Positions 34,628-43,371 of a DNA stretch of 64,000 nucleotides are shown here, piece by piece; position 1 is the stretch's first letter; each line of letters begins with the position of its first letter. The stretch is from Arcicella sp040387735. Its GTDB lineage: Bacteria > Bacteroidota > Bacteroidia > Cytophagales > Spirosomataceae. Location: positions 1-64,000 of the forward strand of contig JAZKDE010000028.1 of assembly GCA_040387735.1 (NCBI GenBank), given 5' to 3'. The translations under genes and the position numbers were made by a program. The notes under the pieces are model-generated. The model did no database searches. It saw only the letters and a list, made by a program, of their open reading frames with translations, and was not told the DNA's origin.

Positions 34628-34984
34628 ATGGAAACCCGCAAAATAAGAGAAAACGAAAAAGAATTAATCACTTTTTTATTAGAAAGCCTGAATTTAGATT
34701 TGGCCGATTATCCCATCAATGAAGACGTTTTTGAATACGAAGGAGGAAAGATGGGAAGTATCAGCTTAAATAATAATACTGAAAATTACGTTGGCGATTT
34801 GATACAAGTTGAATACATCGACACCGACGATATTCCCGTACTTATTACGCTTACAGAAGACGACAAAGGTCAATTATTAGATTTAGATTTCTGGAAAACA
34901 GACTTTTCAAAACTCCTAAAATACCCTTCGGTGGAAGAGATTGTGTTTCGGGATTTCCCTGAATCAGAGGATGAAGTATTGTAA
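34628..34984 (+). CDS. Small acidic protein of unknown function
   Basis: 118 residues with strong negative charge and no membrane segment. The pattern ETRKIRENEKELITFLLESL then GDLIQVEYIDTDDIPVLITL and LLDLDFWKTDFSKLLKYPS resembles small DUF6984-type proteins and some immunity proteins of Bacteroidota, but I cannot place it firmly. It lies 28 bases after the HD gene and is probably co-transcribed. Confidence 0.65.
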   Translation: METRKIRENEKELITFLLESLNLDLADYPINEDVFEYEGGKMGSISLNNNTENYVGDLIQVEYIDTDDIPVLITLTEDDKGQLLDLDFWKTDFSKLLKYPSVEEIVFRDFPESEDEVL

Positions 34985-35058
34985 GTTTTAATTGCTAACT
35001 TTGTAAAAAAAGAACTCAATCCTAAACTATATTCGTAGCCCACTCACAGTATTTTTAT

Positions 35059-35991
35059 ATGTTTTTAAATAAAATTAAGTCTAAGCAATCAGGTATATTA
35101 CTATACGGAATTACTCCCCCAAAATCTCATACTGAGCCAGAAAAGGTAAAAGAAATCGCTGAAAAGACTTTATCGAGACTACACTCGCTGGAAATTGATG
35201 CTTTGGTTGTGTACGACGTTCAGGATGAATCTGCCAGAACTGATGAAGAACGCCCGTTCCCTTTTTTGAGTGCCTTGGACCCATTTGAATTTGCCAAAGA
35301 GCATCTTCATTCCTTAGCAATTCCTAAAATCATTTACAGACCTGCAGGAAAATTCACGCAAGAAGAACTTTCTCAATGGCTTGAAAATTTGGTCGCTCAT
35401 AATTTTTCTCCCGTTTTCGTGGGAGTTCCTGCACCTGATTTTCAACCAATTACAAGTTTACCCGAAGCGTACAAAATTTGGAATAAACACCAAGGTATTT
35501 CGGTAATTGGTGCAGTAACCATTCCCGAACGCCACGCCATATTGAATGACGAAGACCAACGAATTTTGGATAAAATGAGTCATGGCGTTTCTTATTTTAT
35601 TTCTCAATGCGTATTCAATGTTGATTATGCCAAGAGCATGATTGATGCTTTAGAAGAAGGGTGTATTGCCCAAAATCAAGATTCGCCAACCATAATTTTT
35701 ACTCTAACTGCCTGTGGATCAAAGAAAACACTTCATTTTATGGAGTGGTTAGGTATTCATATTCCTGAGACTTTGAAAGAAGAATTAATGGCATCCGAGA
35801 ATATTTTGGAGCGTTCTGTAGAAGTTTGTATTGAAATTGCGGAAGAACTTATCACTTATTGTTCAGCCAAAAATATTCCTTTTGGATTTAATATTGAAAG
35901 TGTTGCCATTAGAAAAGATGAAATTGAAGCCTCGATTTCTATGGTTAACAAAATCAATGAAATGCTTAAAAATCAAGGAATTAGAAAATAA
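35059..35991 (+). CDS. Methylenetetrahydrofolate-reductase-like flavoprotein
   Basis: A 310-residue (beta-alpha)8-type protein. The start IKSKQSGILLYGITPPKSHT and the block LEIDALVVYDVQDES match the MetF-like fold; HGVSYFISQCVFNVDYAKSM corresponds to the GADFIITQ barrel strand of MTHFR. Conserved MetF catalytic residues cannot all be seen, and some annotated homologues are only MetF-like. A folate or one-carbon role is likely but not proven. No metE/metH is nearby. Confidence 0.72.
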   Translation: MFLNKIKSKQSGILLYGITPPKSHTEPEKVKEIAEKTLSRLHSLEIDALVVYDVQDESARTDEERPFPFLSALDPFEFAKEHLHSLAIPKIIYRPAGKFTQEELSQWLENLVAHNFSPVFVGVPAPDFQPITSLPEAYKIWNKHQGISVIGAVTIPERHAILNDEDQRILDKMSHGVSYFISQCVFNVDYAKSMIDALEEGCIAQNQDSPTIIFTLTACGSKKTLHFMEWLGIHIPETLKEELMASENILERSVEVCIEIAEELITYCSAKNIPFGFNIESVAIRKDEIEASISMVNKINEMLKNQGIRK

Positions 35992-36009
35992 TTTGACATT
36001 CTGAAAGAC

Positions 36010-36039
36010 CATTCTGAAAGCCCCCAAGCTTTCAGAATG
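36010..36039. terminator. Bidirectional hairpin MetF-like/MOSC
   Basis: A perfect 12-bp stem cattctgaaagc/gctttcagaatg with loop ccccaa. The left arm is repeated at 35997-36007, so two alternative stems are possible. It lies between convergent stops. Confidence 0.75.
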
Positions 36040-36061
36040 ATCAAATATACAATAGTATTTT

Positions 36062-36568
36062 TCACAAACTACTCATTTCTGTCACCTCATCTCCTATCCT
36101 AATTTTCCCTTCTTGAATCACCTTACAATTAATTCCACCGTGTCCACGCATGGCATTAAAACCGCCTTTTCCAAGATTTTCTTCCATTCGACTACATGGA
36201 AAACAGAATCCTGTCATTTCAAGAACAACCTCCCCTATTTTAAATTGCTTACCTTTCAAGGCATTTAGATTAATACCTTTTACCACAATATTTCTACGAA
36301 TGAGAGCAGGGTCAATACTTTCTTTACCAAGAAAAGACGCAATAGCCTTTAAATGTTCCGCTTGAATGAGTGTAACTTGGCGTTTACTATCCACATTTCC
36401 TTTATTAGAACGATCCCCAGTTAGTCCACCAATATTGGCGAACGTTTCTTCCAAAACCTCCATCGGCTGTCTTGATTTTGGCCGAACACCAATCCAAACT
36501 ACCGTACCCGCTTGGGGAAAATTGCCAAATAAATCTTTAAAAGCAGTTTCTTCTGATGAAAATATCAT
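36062..36568 (-). CDS. MOSC domain protein
   Basis: A 168-residue single MOSC domain: VWIGVRPKSRQPMEVLEET, GLTGDRSNKGNVDSKRQVTL, IRRNIVVKGINLNALKGKQF and EMTGFCFPCSRMEENLG with the conserved cysteine that is thought to bind sulfur or molybdenum. MOSC proteins handle sulfur for the molybdenum cofactor. With moaE it is one of two molybdenum-related genes in the window, but they are 20 kb apart. Confidence 0.9.
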   Translation of the reverse strand: MIFSSEETAFKDLFGNFPQAGTVVWIGVRPKSRQPMEVLEETFANIGGLTGDRSNKGNVDSKRQVTLIQAEHLKAIASFLGKESIDPALIRRNIVVKGINLNALKGKQFKIGEVVLEMTGFCFPCSRMEENLGKGGFNAMRGHGGINCKVIQEGKIRIGDEVTEMSSL

Positions 36569-36595
36569 GTGTTAATTTTTAAAATATTGATAAAA

Positions 36596-37101
36596 TCAGT
36601 TACCGAATAACATCAACTCAATGTCATCAGGTGATAATTGCACCATTTTTTCGTATTGCAAGCCTATTTTTTTATCAAGGCAATTGAACTTGTATTTTGT
36701 GGGTCAACAATGGCAATGATTTTTCCCAATTTCAAGACATTTTGGGCATAATTTAACGTTGCCGAAGCAGCTTCATAACCATAACCTTTACCAATAGAAT
36801 TTGGCAGAAATGCAAAACCAATATCAATATCCTCCAAAGAATCCCGTTTTACCATACCACACATTCCAATCGCTTCGTTACTTTCTTTTGTCACAACTAA
36901 ATAAAACCCAAAACCGTGTTCTGCATAGCTTTTAAGATTGCCATTACGAAGGTAGTTTTCAGCTTCTTCAACAGTATGTACATTTCTATCGCCGATAAAC
37001 TGTAACCATGCCGGCGTATTGACCAATTCAAGTAAAAAAGGAGCATCTTCAAGTGTGAATTTACGTAAGATTAACCTTTGGGTTTCAATAACTATTTCCA
37101 T
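36596..37101 (-). pseudogene. RimJ/RimL-type GNAT acetyltransferase, frameshifted
   Basis: The first 145 codons from MEIVIETQRLILRKFTLED (start 37101; an upstream ATG at 37125 also fits) give a RimJ/RimL-like GNAT: GIGFAFLPN-like DIGFAFLPNSIGKGYGYEAA is the acetyl-CoA loop. The frame stops at 36664-36666 directly after ALIKK, in a run of seven A (minus strand). One extra A would continue with IGLQYEKMVQLSPDDIELML to a stop at 36596, giving a full-length protein with the usual KxGxxYE end. So a single-base loss in a homopolymer breaks the C-terminus. Confidence 0.85.
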
Positions 37102-37160
37102 CGTGTTTTTAGGATTTTCTATCACTTTACAATTTAGTGATAGAAAACAATTTGGACAAT

Positions 37161-37196
37161 AAAAAAGACAAGGGGTTATAATACCTTGTCTTTTTT
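37161..37196. terminator. Terminator-like hairpin upstream of the GNAT
   Basis: A 13-bp stem aaaaaagacaagg (37161-37173) with its complement at 37184-37196, T6 tracts on both strands. It shares the gacaagg...ccttgtc core with the REP element at 5961-6060. Confidence 0.75.
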
Positions 37197-37347
37197 ATAT
37201 CTAATTATCGTCAGATAAGATTCCTTCGGATAAGTTCAGTTATCATCTGTATCTTCATAGACGAGCATTTTATTACCAATTTATATTATCTGTTTATTCA
37301 CAGATAACAAGAAAGATTTAAACTCAAGCTTAACATATTGTTTTCAA

Positions 37348-37382
37348 AAAAGCCCCCAATCCAAAAAGAATTGAGGGCTTTT
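37348..37382 (-). terminator. Terminator of nrdA
   Basis: A 13-bp stem with one mismatch (aaaagcccccaat against attgagggctttt), 20 bases past the nrdA stop, with a T6 tract on the minus strand. Confidence 0.8.
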
Positions 37383-37401
37383 AAAAAACTACTCGAAATT
37401 A

Positions 37402-39882
37402 TTAAGCCCCGCAGGCTTCGCACCCATCTGGGTCATCAATTGAGCATTGCATATCCGACCAGTTTTGTTCTGGTACGTTGTCTAAACCAGCTACGGTGAG
37501 CGTGGCAGCTGAGGACTTCGCAACCGCTGCGTTTGCAGCATAGGCTTCGTAGTTCATCTCATGCTCTTGCACAACATTGGCTTGCTCAATTGCCACTTCG
37601 GCTTGTTTCTCGACAGTAAACTTGATGGCATCGGCGGCAGCTTTCGTTCTAAGATAATACATCCCAGTTTTCAAGCCTTTTTCCCATGCGTAGAAGTGCA
37701 TCGAGGTTAGTTTTCCGAAGTTCGGGTCTTGAATATGTATATTCAATGACTGCGACTGACAGATGTATGCACCTCTATCAGCAGCCATTTCAATAATTAC
37801 TTTTTGCTTAACTTCCCAAACTGTTTTGTACAACTCTTTCAAATTCTGAGGAATTTCATTGATGTTTTGTACTGAACCATTGGCAGAAATTAATTTATTT
37901 TTCATCGAATCATTCCACAAACCTAACTTCACTAAGTCACGAAGGAGGTGTTTGTTCACCACCGCAAATTCACCCGATAATACTCTACGAGCATAAATAT
38001 TTGAAGTGTATGGTTCGAAACATTCGTTGTTACCTAAAATTTGTGAAGTCGAAGCAGTTGGCATTGGTGCCACTAACAATGAGTTACGAACACCGTGTTC
38101 CATCACTTTAGCCCGTAAAGCCTCCCAGTCCCAGCGTCCTGACTCTGGTTTTACGCCCCACATATCAAATTGGAATACACCTTGTGAAATCGGTGAACCA
38201 GCCCAAGTTTCGTAAGGACCTTCTTTAATTGACAATTCCATTGAAGCCTCCATTGAAGCGTAATAAATCGTCTCAAAAATGTCTTTATTCAACTGTTTTG
38301 CTTCTTCTGACTCAAACGGCATTCTCAACAAAATAAACGCATCTGCTAATCCCTGCACACCCAAACCAATTGGACGGTGACGCATATTTGAAGTACGTGC
38401 TTCATCAACTGGATAATAATTACGGTCGATGATTTTGTTTAAGTTCTTCGTCGCAACTTTGGTTACTCGGTATAATTCTTCGTGATCAAAAACCAAGAAT
38501 CCTTTTGAATTCGTCTTTAGATATTTTGGCAATGCCAAAGAAGCCAAATTGCAAACGGCCACTTCGTCTTTTGAAGTATATTGAATAATTTCAGTACATA
38601 AGTTTGAAGACTTAATTGTACCCAAATTTTTCTGGTTTGACTTCTTATTAGCGTGGTCTTTAAATAACATATAAGGCGTACCCGTTTCAGTTTGAGATTC
38701 TAAAATTTCAAACCATAAATCTTGTGCCTTTACTACTTTGCGAGCCTTTCCTGCTAATTCGTAACTTGTATATAATTTCTCGAATTCGTCGCCGTAAGTA
38801 TCTGCCATTCCTGGACATTCGTGCGGACAGAATAACGACCAAGTATCATTATCTTTTACTCTTTGCATGAATAAATCTGGAATCCAAAGAGCGTAGAACA
38901 AATCTCTTGCTCTCATTTCTTCTTTACCATGATTTTTCTTCAAAGATAAAAACTCGAAAATATCTGCGTGCCAAGGCTCAAGATAAACCGCAAATGAACC
39001 TTTTCTTTTTCCGCCACCTTGGTCAACGTAACGAGCGGTATCATTAAATACACGAAGCATCGGTACAATACCATTTGAAGTTCCGTTTGTTCCTTTAATG
39101 TAGGAACCCGTTGCACGAACATTGTGAATTGACAAACCAATTCCACCCGCCGACTGCGAAATCTTAGCACATTGTTTCAACGTATCATAAATCCCTTCGA
39201 TTGAGTCATCCTGCATCGTTAATAAAAAGCAAGAAGACATTTGTGGTTTTGGCGTACCTGCATTGAATAAAGTAGGCGTTGCGTGCGTAAACCAACGTTC
39301 AGAAAGGAGATTATATGTTTCAATTACCGATTCAATTTCAGCTCCATGAATTCCCACTGCCACCCGCATAAGCATGTGTTGAGGACGTTCAACAATCTTT
39401 CCTTCTAATTTCAAAAGATAAGATTTCTCTAACGTTTTGAAACCAAAATAATCATATCCAAAATCACGATCATAGATAATTGCAGCGTCTAATTCGCCTG
39501 CGTGTTTCTTGATTACGTCATAAACTTCTTTGGATAACAATGCCGCATTTTCCCCTGTTTTAGGGTCTAAATAATTATACAAGCGTTTCATTGTCGCAGA
39601 AAATGATTTCTGCGTCTCTTTATGCAAATTAGAAATTGCAATCCTTGCCGCAAGTACCGCATAATCTGGGTGCTTGGTTGTCATCGAAGCGGCTGTTTCG
39701 GCAGCCAAATTGTCTAATTCACTCGTAGTTACTCCATCATAAAGTCCTGTAATAACTTTTTTTGCCACATCTAAGGGCTCAACAAAGTAAGGGTCGAGAC
39801 TATAGCAAAGTTTTTCGATTCGGGCGGTAATCTTGTCAAACTTTACAGACTCACGTCTGCCATCTCTTTTGATAACGTACAT
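37402..39882 (-). CDS. nrdA: Ribonucleoside-diphosphate reductase, alpha subunit (class Ia)
   Basis: An 826-residue R1 subunit. An N-terminal ATP-cone (MYVIKRDGRRESVKFDKITA) gives allosteric control. The barrel has active-site Cys in PQMSSCFLLTM, the substrate loop CAKISQSAGGIGLSIHNVRA, and SSNLCTEIIQYTSKDEVAVC with the radical-bearing Cys. MPTASTSQILGNNECFEPYT is the conserved PTAST loop. The tail ends DGCEACGA, the redox-active Cys pair that is re-reduced by thioredoxin. Its partner nrdB is 17.5 kb away. Confidence 0.96.
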   Translation of the reverse strand: MYVIKRDGRRESVKFDKITARIEKLCYSLDPYFVEPLDVAKKVITGLYDGVTTSELDNLAAETAASMTTKHPDYAVLAARIAISNLHKETQKSFSATMKRLYNYLDPKTGENAALLSKEVYDVIKKHAGELDAAIIYDRDFGYDYFGFKTLEKSYLLKLEGKIVERPQHMLMRVAVGIHGAEIESVIETYNLLSERWFTHATPTLFNAGTPKPQMSSCFLLTMQDDSIEGIYDTLKQCAKISQSAGGIGLSIHNVRATGSYIKGTNGTSNGIVPMLRVFNDTARYVDQGGGKRKGSFAVYLEPWHADIFEFLSLKKNHGKEEMRARDLFYALWIPDLFMQRVKDNDTWSLFCPHECPGMADTYGDEFEKLYTSYELAGKARKVVKAQDLWFEILESQTETGTPYMLFKDHANKKSNQKNLGTIKSSNLCTEIIQYTSKDEVAVCNLASLALPKYLKTNSKGFLVFDHEELYRVTKVATKNLNKIIDRNYYPVDEARTSNMRHRPIGLGVQGLADAFILLRMPFESEEAKQLNKDIFETIYYASMEASMELSIKEGPYETWAGSPISQGVFQFDMWGVKPESGRWDWEALRAKVMEHGVRNSLLVAPMPTASTSQILGNNECFEPYTSNIYARRVLSGEFAVVNKHLLRDLVKLGLWNDSMKNKLISANGSVQNINEIPQNLKELYKTVWEVKQKVIIEMAADRGAYICQSQSLNIHIQDPNFGKLTSMHFYAWEKGLKTGMYYLRTKAAADAIKFTVEKQAEVAIEQANVVQEHEMNYEAYAANAAVAKSSAATLTVAGLDNVPEQNWSDMQCSIDDPDGCEACGA

Positions 39883-40322
39883 AATACTCGGGTTGGGGGT
39901 AAAAGGATTGAAACTAAAAACAAAGGGCGGTATTCTGTAATGTTTTAAGTGGTTAAAAATATAACAACATGGTTTTGTTTAAACCAATTCACGGTATTCT
40001 TAAAAATCTTGGGACTATTTATCTGTTTAAATCCGTAGCGGTGAACGAATTATGTTTATTCAACAGAAAAATTTTAGACGACTAATTGGTGGTTCAGTTG
40101 ATATGCACTTCAAAGATAACAATTTCTTAATCTATAAACAATGAAAAAAATCTGCTCGATTTATGTCCGAATATCTATTCTATTCGTAATGTACAATGCA
40201 ACTTTAGGATAATCAGACCGATATGGGACATCTAACTTAGAATAATTATAAAGAATATTTTTTGAAAAATTTTGTGGATAACTTTTCTCGCAAAATAGGG
40301 AACTTTTAACACAAAAATAATT

Positions 40323-40352
40323 TTTGATAACCACAAAAAAAGTGTAATTTTG
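40323..40352 (+). promoter_or_regulatory. Promoter of rpmE2
   Basis: TTTG at 40323-40326 and TAATTTTG at 40345-40352, 18 bases apart. Both elements match the Bacteroidota consensus (TTTG, about 19 bases, TAnnTTTG). It is the best promoter in the window. Transcription would start near 40359, giving a leader of about 190 nt. Confidence 0.75.
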
Positions 40353-40365
40353 CAGTCCTTTTAGG

Positions 40366-40533
40366 AACAGTTATAAAAGTTGTAAAGTTCTATGGTTGAA
40401 GAAGTTTAATCATATTTAGTTACAATTCTACCCCAATCTTATAACTGTTTAGTTAAATGTTAGAATAGTACATTTTTACTTTTTTAATCCTTTAACTTTT
40501 TCAACTAACAAAGAGACGGCAGGGAATCGTCTC
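40366..40533 (+). promoter_or_regulatory. Structured 5' leader of rpmE2
   Basis: Nested inverted repeats: aacagttataa (40366-40376) with 40439-40449; gttgtaa (40379-40385) with 40420-40426; atggtt (40392-40397) with 40408-40413, the last two allowing G-U. A second hairpin gagacg...cgtctc spans 40513-40533, ending 14 bases before the ATG. This suggests an RNA control element for L31, though sequence alone does not prove it. Confidence 0.5.
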
Positions 40534-40547
40534 AGAAAAAAAACATC

Positions 40548-40808
40548 ATGAAACCAGATATTCACCCAAGTTACAGACCAGTGGTTTTCCACGATTTGTC
40601 AGCTGATTACAAATTTTTGACGCAGTCTTGCGTAAACACTACTGAAACTACTGAATTCGAAGGGGCTTCTTACCCAGTATTCAAAATTGAAGTTTCTTCT
40701 CAATCACACCCTTTCTATACAGGTAAAAACGTATTACTTGATACTGCGGGTCGTGTTGATAAATTCTACAAGCGTTTCGGTGGTAAAAAAGAAGTTGCTG
40801 CTGAATAG
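40548..40808 (+). CDS. rpmE2: 50S ribosomal protein L31 type B
   Basis: An 86-residue L31. The start MKPDIHPSYRPVVFHDLSAD, the middle YPVFKIEVSSQSHPFYTGKN and the end VDKFYKRFGGKK match type B L31. Only one Cys is present, so it is the zinc-free C-minus form, which in other bacteria replaces the zinc form during zinc shortage; here no second copy is visible to compare. It has its own promoter, long leader and terminator. Confidence 0.96.
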   Translation: MKPDIHPSYRPVVFHDLSADYKFLTQSCVNTTETTEFEGASYPVFKIEVSSQSHPFYTGKNVLLDTAGRVDKFYKRFGGKKEVAAE

Positions 40809-40832
40809 TTTCTTCGTAAACTTGAATGTAGT

Positions 40833-40878
40833 ACAACAAAAAAGCCTTTCAGAGAAATCTGGAAGGCTTTTTTGTTGT
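40833..40878. terminator. Terminator of rpmE2
   Basis: A 17-bp stem acaacaaaaaagccttt with gaaggcttttttgttgt (one G-U pair) and a short loop, 24 bases past the stop, with A/T tracts on both sides; also serves the convergent lipoprotein gene. Confidence 0.9.
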
Positions 40879-40892
40879 AAATAAAGAAAAAT

Positions 40893-41219
40893 CTACTTTT
40901 CTAAATATATCTTAAATTCAGTTATTTTCTTTTCATGTCTCAATATCGAAGACTGAACACAGTTATTCAAATCAATTTCTGTCGTGTTCAAATACATATA
41001 ATTGTCTTTGAAAGTTGGAAATACATTGAATACCTTAATTTTTTCCTGATTTCTAATCCATACAGAGATTGTATCAACAGATTCAGCGTATTTCAAAGAA
41101 TTTTGAAAACTACCAGCAAATGTTAGACCTCTCACATTTGAGACAGGAGTTACGACTTCTTTTGAATTACATGAAATCAAAAAAAATAGTGTATTTAAGT
41201 AGATGATAAGATTTTTCAT
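40893..41219 (-). CDS. Small putative lipoprotein
   Basis: A 108-residue protein with a signal peptide and lipobox FLISC (Cys17), then SKEVVTPVSNVRGLTF. The rest is beta-strand-like (DTISVWIRNQEKIKVFNVF). No family recognised. It is in the same direction as the broken porin-like gene upstream, 105 bases away. Confidence 0.65.
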   Translation of the reverse strand: MKNLIIYLNTLFFLISCNSKEVVTPVSNVRGLTFAGSFQNSLKYAESVDTISVWIRNQEKIKVFNVFPTFKDNYMYLNTTEIDLNNCVQSSILRHEKKITEFKIYLEK

Positions 41220-41323
41220 TTCATCTGAATATAGGAGATTTTATACCGTGTTGCTAATACAAAAAAGGAAGGTTGAAAGTTTTTTAACCTTAGAAAATAA
41301 ATAATAAATTAAAACATTTATAA

Positions 41324-41951
41324 TTATTTAATCGCATAGCCCAAAGATAGTGTTGTTAAAAAAGTTTCGTTTCGTAAGGTTAAACTACTAACATCAACAG
41401 CAACTGTTGCCGATATATTAAACATATAGCTTCCTACTAATCCAAATCTAAAATTATTTAAATCTTGAGTAAAACCTATTTCTGTTTTTCCACCATAATA
41501 AAGCGATTTATATTTGTAACCTACTTGATACAAATCGCCCTGAAGTTTTTTTGAACTGATTAAAAAATTAGCATAAGGTCCTGCTCCCGCAAAACATTCA
41601 ATCCTGTTCTTTGAGTAGCCACCCTAAATGTAGTATTCAAATGAAGATAATCGCTATTCTCAGATATTTTATAATTGGGAGTACCAATAAGTCCATTATT
41701 GGTTTCATTTCCACCAATTTTCATATACCCAATTTGAGATGAAAATAGAACCATTTTGTTTGTTGAAAATCAATTCCTAACAAGGCTGAATAGTTTATAT
41801 TTACGTCCTCTAAAATTTGAAGATTAGGATTGCTACGAAAGGAACTCACTGTTAAGCCATTATCAAATTTTAAATATGCAGGCTTGTTAATTTGTGCAGA
41901 GAGACTTTTTGTGGAAAATAAAAGAATAGCCAATAATAGGTTTTTGTGCAT
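41324..41951 (-). pseudogene. Outer-membrane beta-barrel (porin-family) protein, two frameshifts
   Basis: Three consecutive frames make one protein of about 208 residues. Frame 1 has a signal peptide (KNLLLAILLFSTKSLSAQ) and INYSALLGIDFQQTKWFY; adding one T to the T4 run near 41745 continues in frame 2 with SSQIGYMKIGGNETNNGLIG. Adding one A near 41611 continues in frame 3 with ECFAGAGPYANFLISSKKLQ and ends LSLGYAIK. The AGAGPYANFLIS block and the alternating strands fit the PorT/outer-membrane-beta-barrel group of Bacteroidota. Both breaks are single-base losses in homopolymers. Confidence 0.82.
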
Positions 41952-42158
41952 GATTTTTAGGTTTACAAGTACAACTGATATATAATTTGCGAACGATATA
42001 GGATGGATATTTATTATCTACAAATATCAAAAAGGATTGTTTAATCATCCAAGTTAGATTATAACTATTCATAAATATTAACACAGAAAACTAAAAACAT
42101 ATCCATTGAAGAGGATTTTAGCGTAATTTTACGGCAATATTTTACTCATTATCTCTCA

Positions 42159-43319
42159 ATGAATTATATCCTCTTTGACGACCAAAATATTCGTCCTGCT
42201 TTATTGCCCTTAACTTTCACTCGTCCCGTTAGTGAAATTCGTATCGGGATTCAGACGATTACTGAAAAATGGGAAGATTTCTTGAAAACTTCCGTTTCTT
42301 TTGCTACCCAAGATTATTTACAGATAAAATACCCAATCACTCTTTCGGATGATAATATTTTTATCAACGGAGCGGTTTGTCCAAATGCTGAACTTCTCGG
42401 AGCAATCTCAAACTTGTCGGCGAATACTGTTCTTACAAATGGTGAAACAATTATTGCTTATCGTAGCAATCAATTAAATCCAGCATCTTTTGAGCAAGAA
42501 ATAGCTTTTGAAAGAAATTATGTGGTTTTAAAACAATTAACCGATATTTTTACGAATAATGGTACGGAAATAAAAGCCGATTTTGATAGAATTACCAAAG
42601 GTCGAGTATCTCAACCAATCACCGATAGGTTCACCGCATTTTATAATGAATCTCAGATTTTTATTGAAGAAGGAGCCGACATCAAAGCTGCTGTTTTGGA
42701 TGCTACCAACGGTTGTATTTATATAGGTAAAGATGCACGTATACAAGCAGGTGCGATGATTCAGGGGCCTTTTGTACTTGGTGAACATTCAGTCATCAAC
42801 ATGGGTGGAAAAATGCGTCCAAACACAACGATTGGCCCATTTTGTAAAGTAGGTGGAGAAATCAGTAATTCGGTCATGTTTGGCAATGCCAATAAAGGAC
42901 ACGAAGGATTTATGGGCAATGCCGTCATTGGCGAATGGTGCAATTGGGGAGCGGATACGAATAATTCCAACTTAAAAAACGATTATTCTAAAGTTGACTT
43001 GTGGAGTTATATAACCAATCGTTTTGAAAGTACAGGAATTCAATTTGCGGGACTCATCATGGGCGACCACTCTAAATGCGGTATCAACACGATGTTCAAT
43101 ACAGGAACGATTGTGGGGGTAAATTGTAATATTTTTGGGGCGGATTTTCAGCCTCGCCATATTCCATCATTTTCGTGGAGTGCGGGCAATACAGAGTTTA
43201 AAACGTATCACTTACGCAAAGCAAACCAAGTAGCAAAAGCGGTTTTGGAGCGTCGTGGAAAAGTTTTTGATGAAGTAGAGGAAGGCATTATGAAAGCTGT
43301 TTTTGATTTGACGAGATAA
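42159..43319 (+). CDS. GlmU-like sugar nucleotidyltransferase
   Basis: A 386-residue protein of the Bacteroidota GlmU-family type. The N-terminal 150 residues are a divergent nucleotidyltransferase (YILFDDQNIRPALLPLTFTR, PVSEIRIGIQTITEKW). The C-terminal half is a left-handed beta-helix of hexapeptide repeats: YIGKDARIQAGAMIQGPFVL, GHEGFMGNAVIGEWCNWGAD and GDHSKCGINTMFNTGTIVGV. The classical GlmU start LAAGxGTRM is absent, so the real reaction is not certain. First gene of an apparent operon with holB and hemC. Confidence 0.82.
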   Translation: MNYILFDDQNIRPALLPLTFTRPVSEIRIGIQTITEKWEDFLKTSVSFATQDYLQIKYPITLSDDNIFINGAVCPNAELLGAISNLSANTVLTNGETIIAYRSNQLNPASFEQEIAFERNYVVLKQLTDIFTNNGTEIKADFDRITKGRVSQPITDRFTAFYNESQIFIEEGADIKAAVLDATNGCIYIGKDARIQAGAMIQGPFVLGEHSVINMGGKMRPNTTIGPFCKVGGEISNSVMFGNANKGHEGFMGNAVIGEWCNWGADTNNSNLKNDYSKVDLWSYITNRFESTGIQFAGLIMGDHSKCGINTMFNTGTIVGVNCNIFGADFQPRHIPSFSWSAGNTEFKTYHLRKANQVAKAVLERRGKVFDEVEEGIMKAVFDLTR

Positions 43320-43371
43320 GTAGGATTTAGTTGTTTCGCTTAGTAAATTACATTCTATTCAATTATAAATA

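Larger units (their letters stand above)
39883..40547. other. 665-bp intergenic region nrdA/rpmE2
   Basis: Holds the rpmE2 promoter (40323-40352) and leader (40366-40533). An exact DnaA-box 9-mer, tgtggataa, is at 40273-40281. A 23-codon signal-peptide-like frame (40141-40212, MKKICSIYVRISILFVMYNA) may be a gene remnant. No minus-strand promoter for nrdA matching TAnnTTTG was found. Confidence 0.5.

Noticed and set aside
40141..40212. A 23-codon signal-peptide-like frame
   Set aside because: Too short, no continuation in any frame, and no promoter; mentioned only as a possible remnant.
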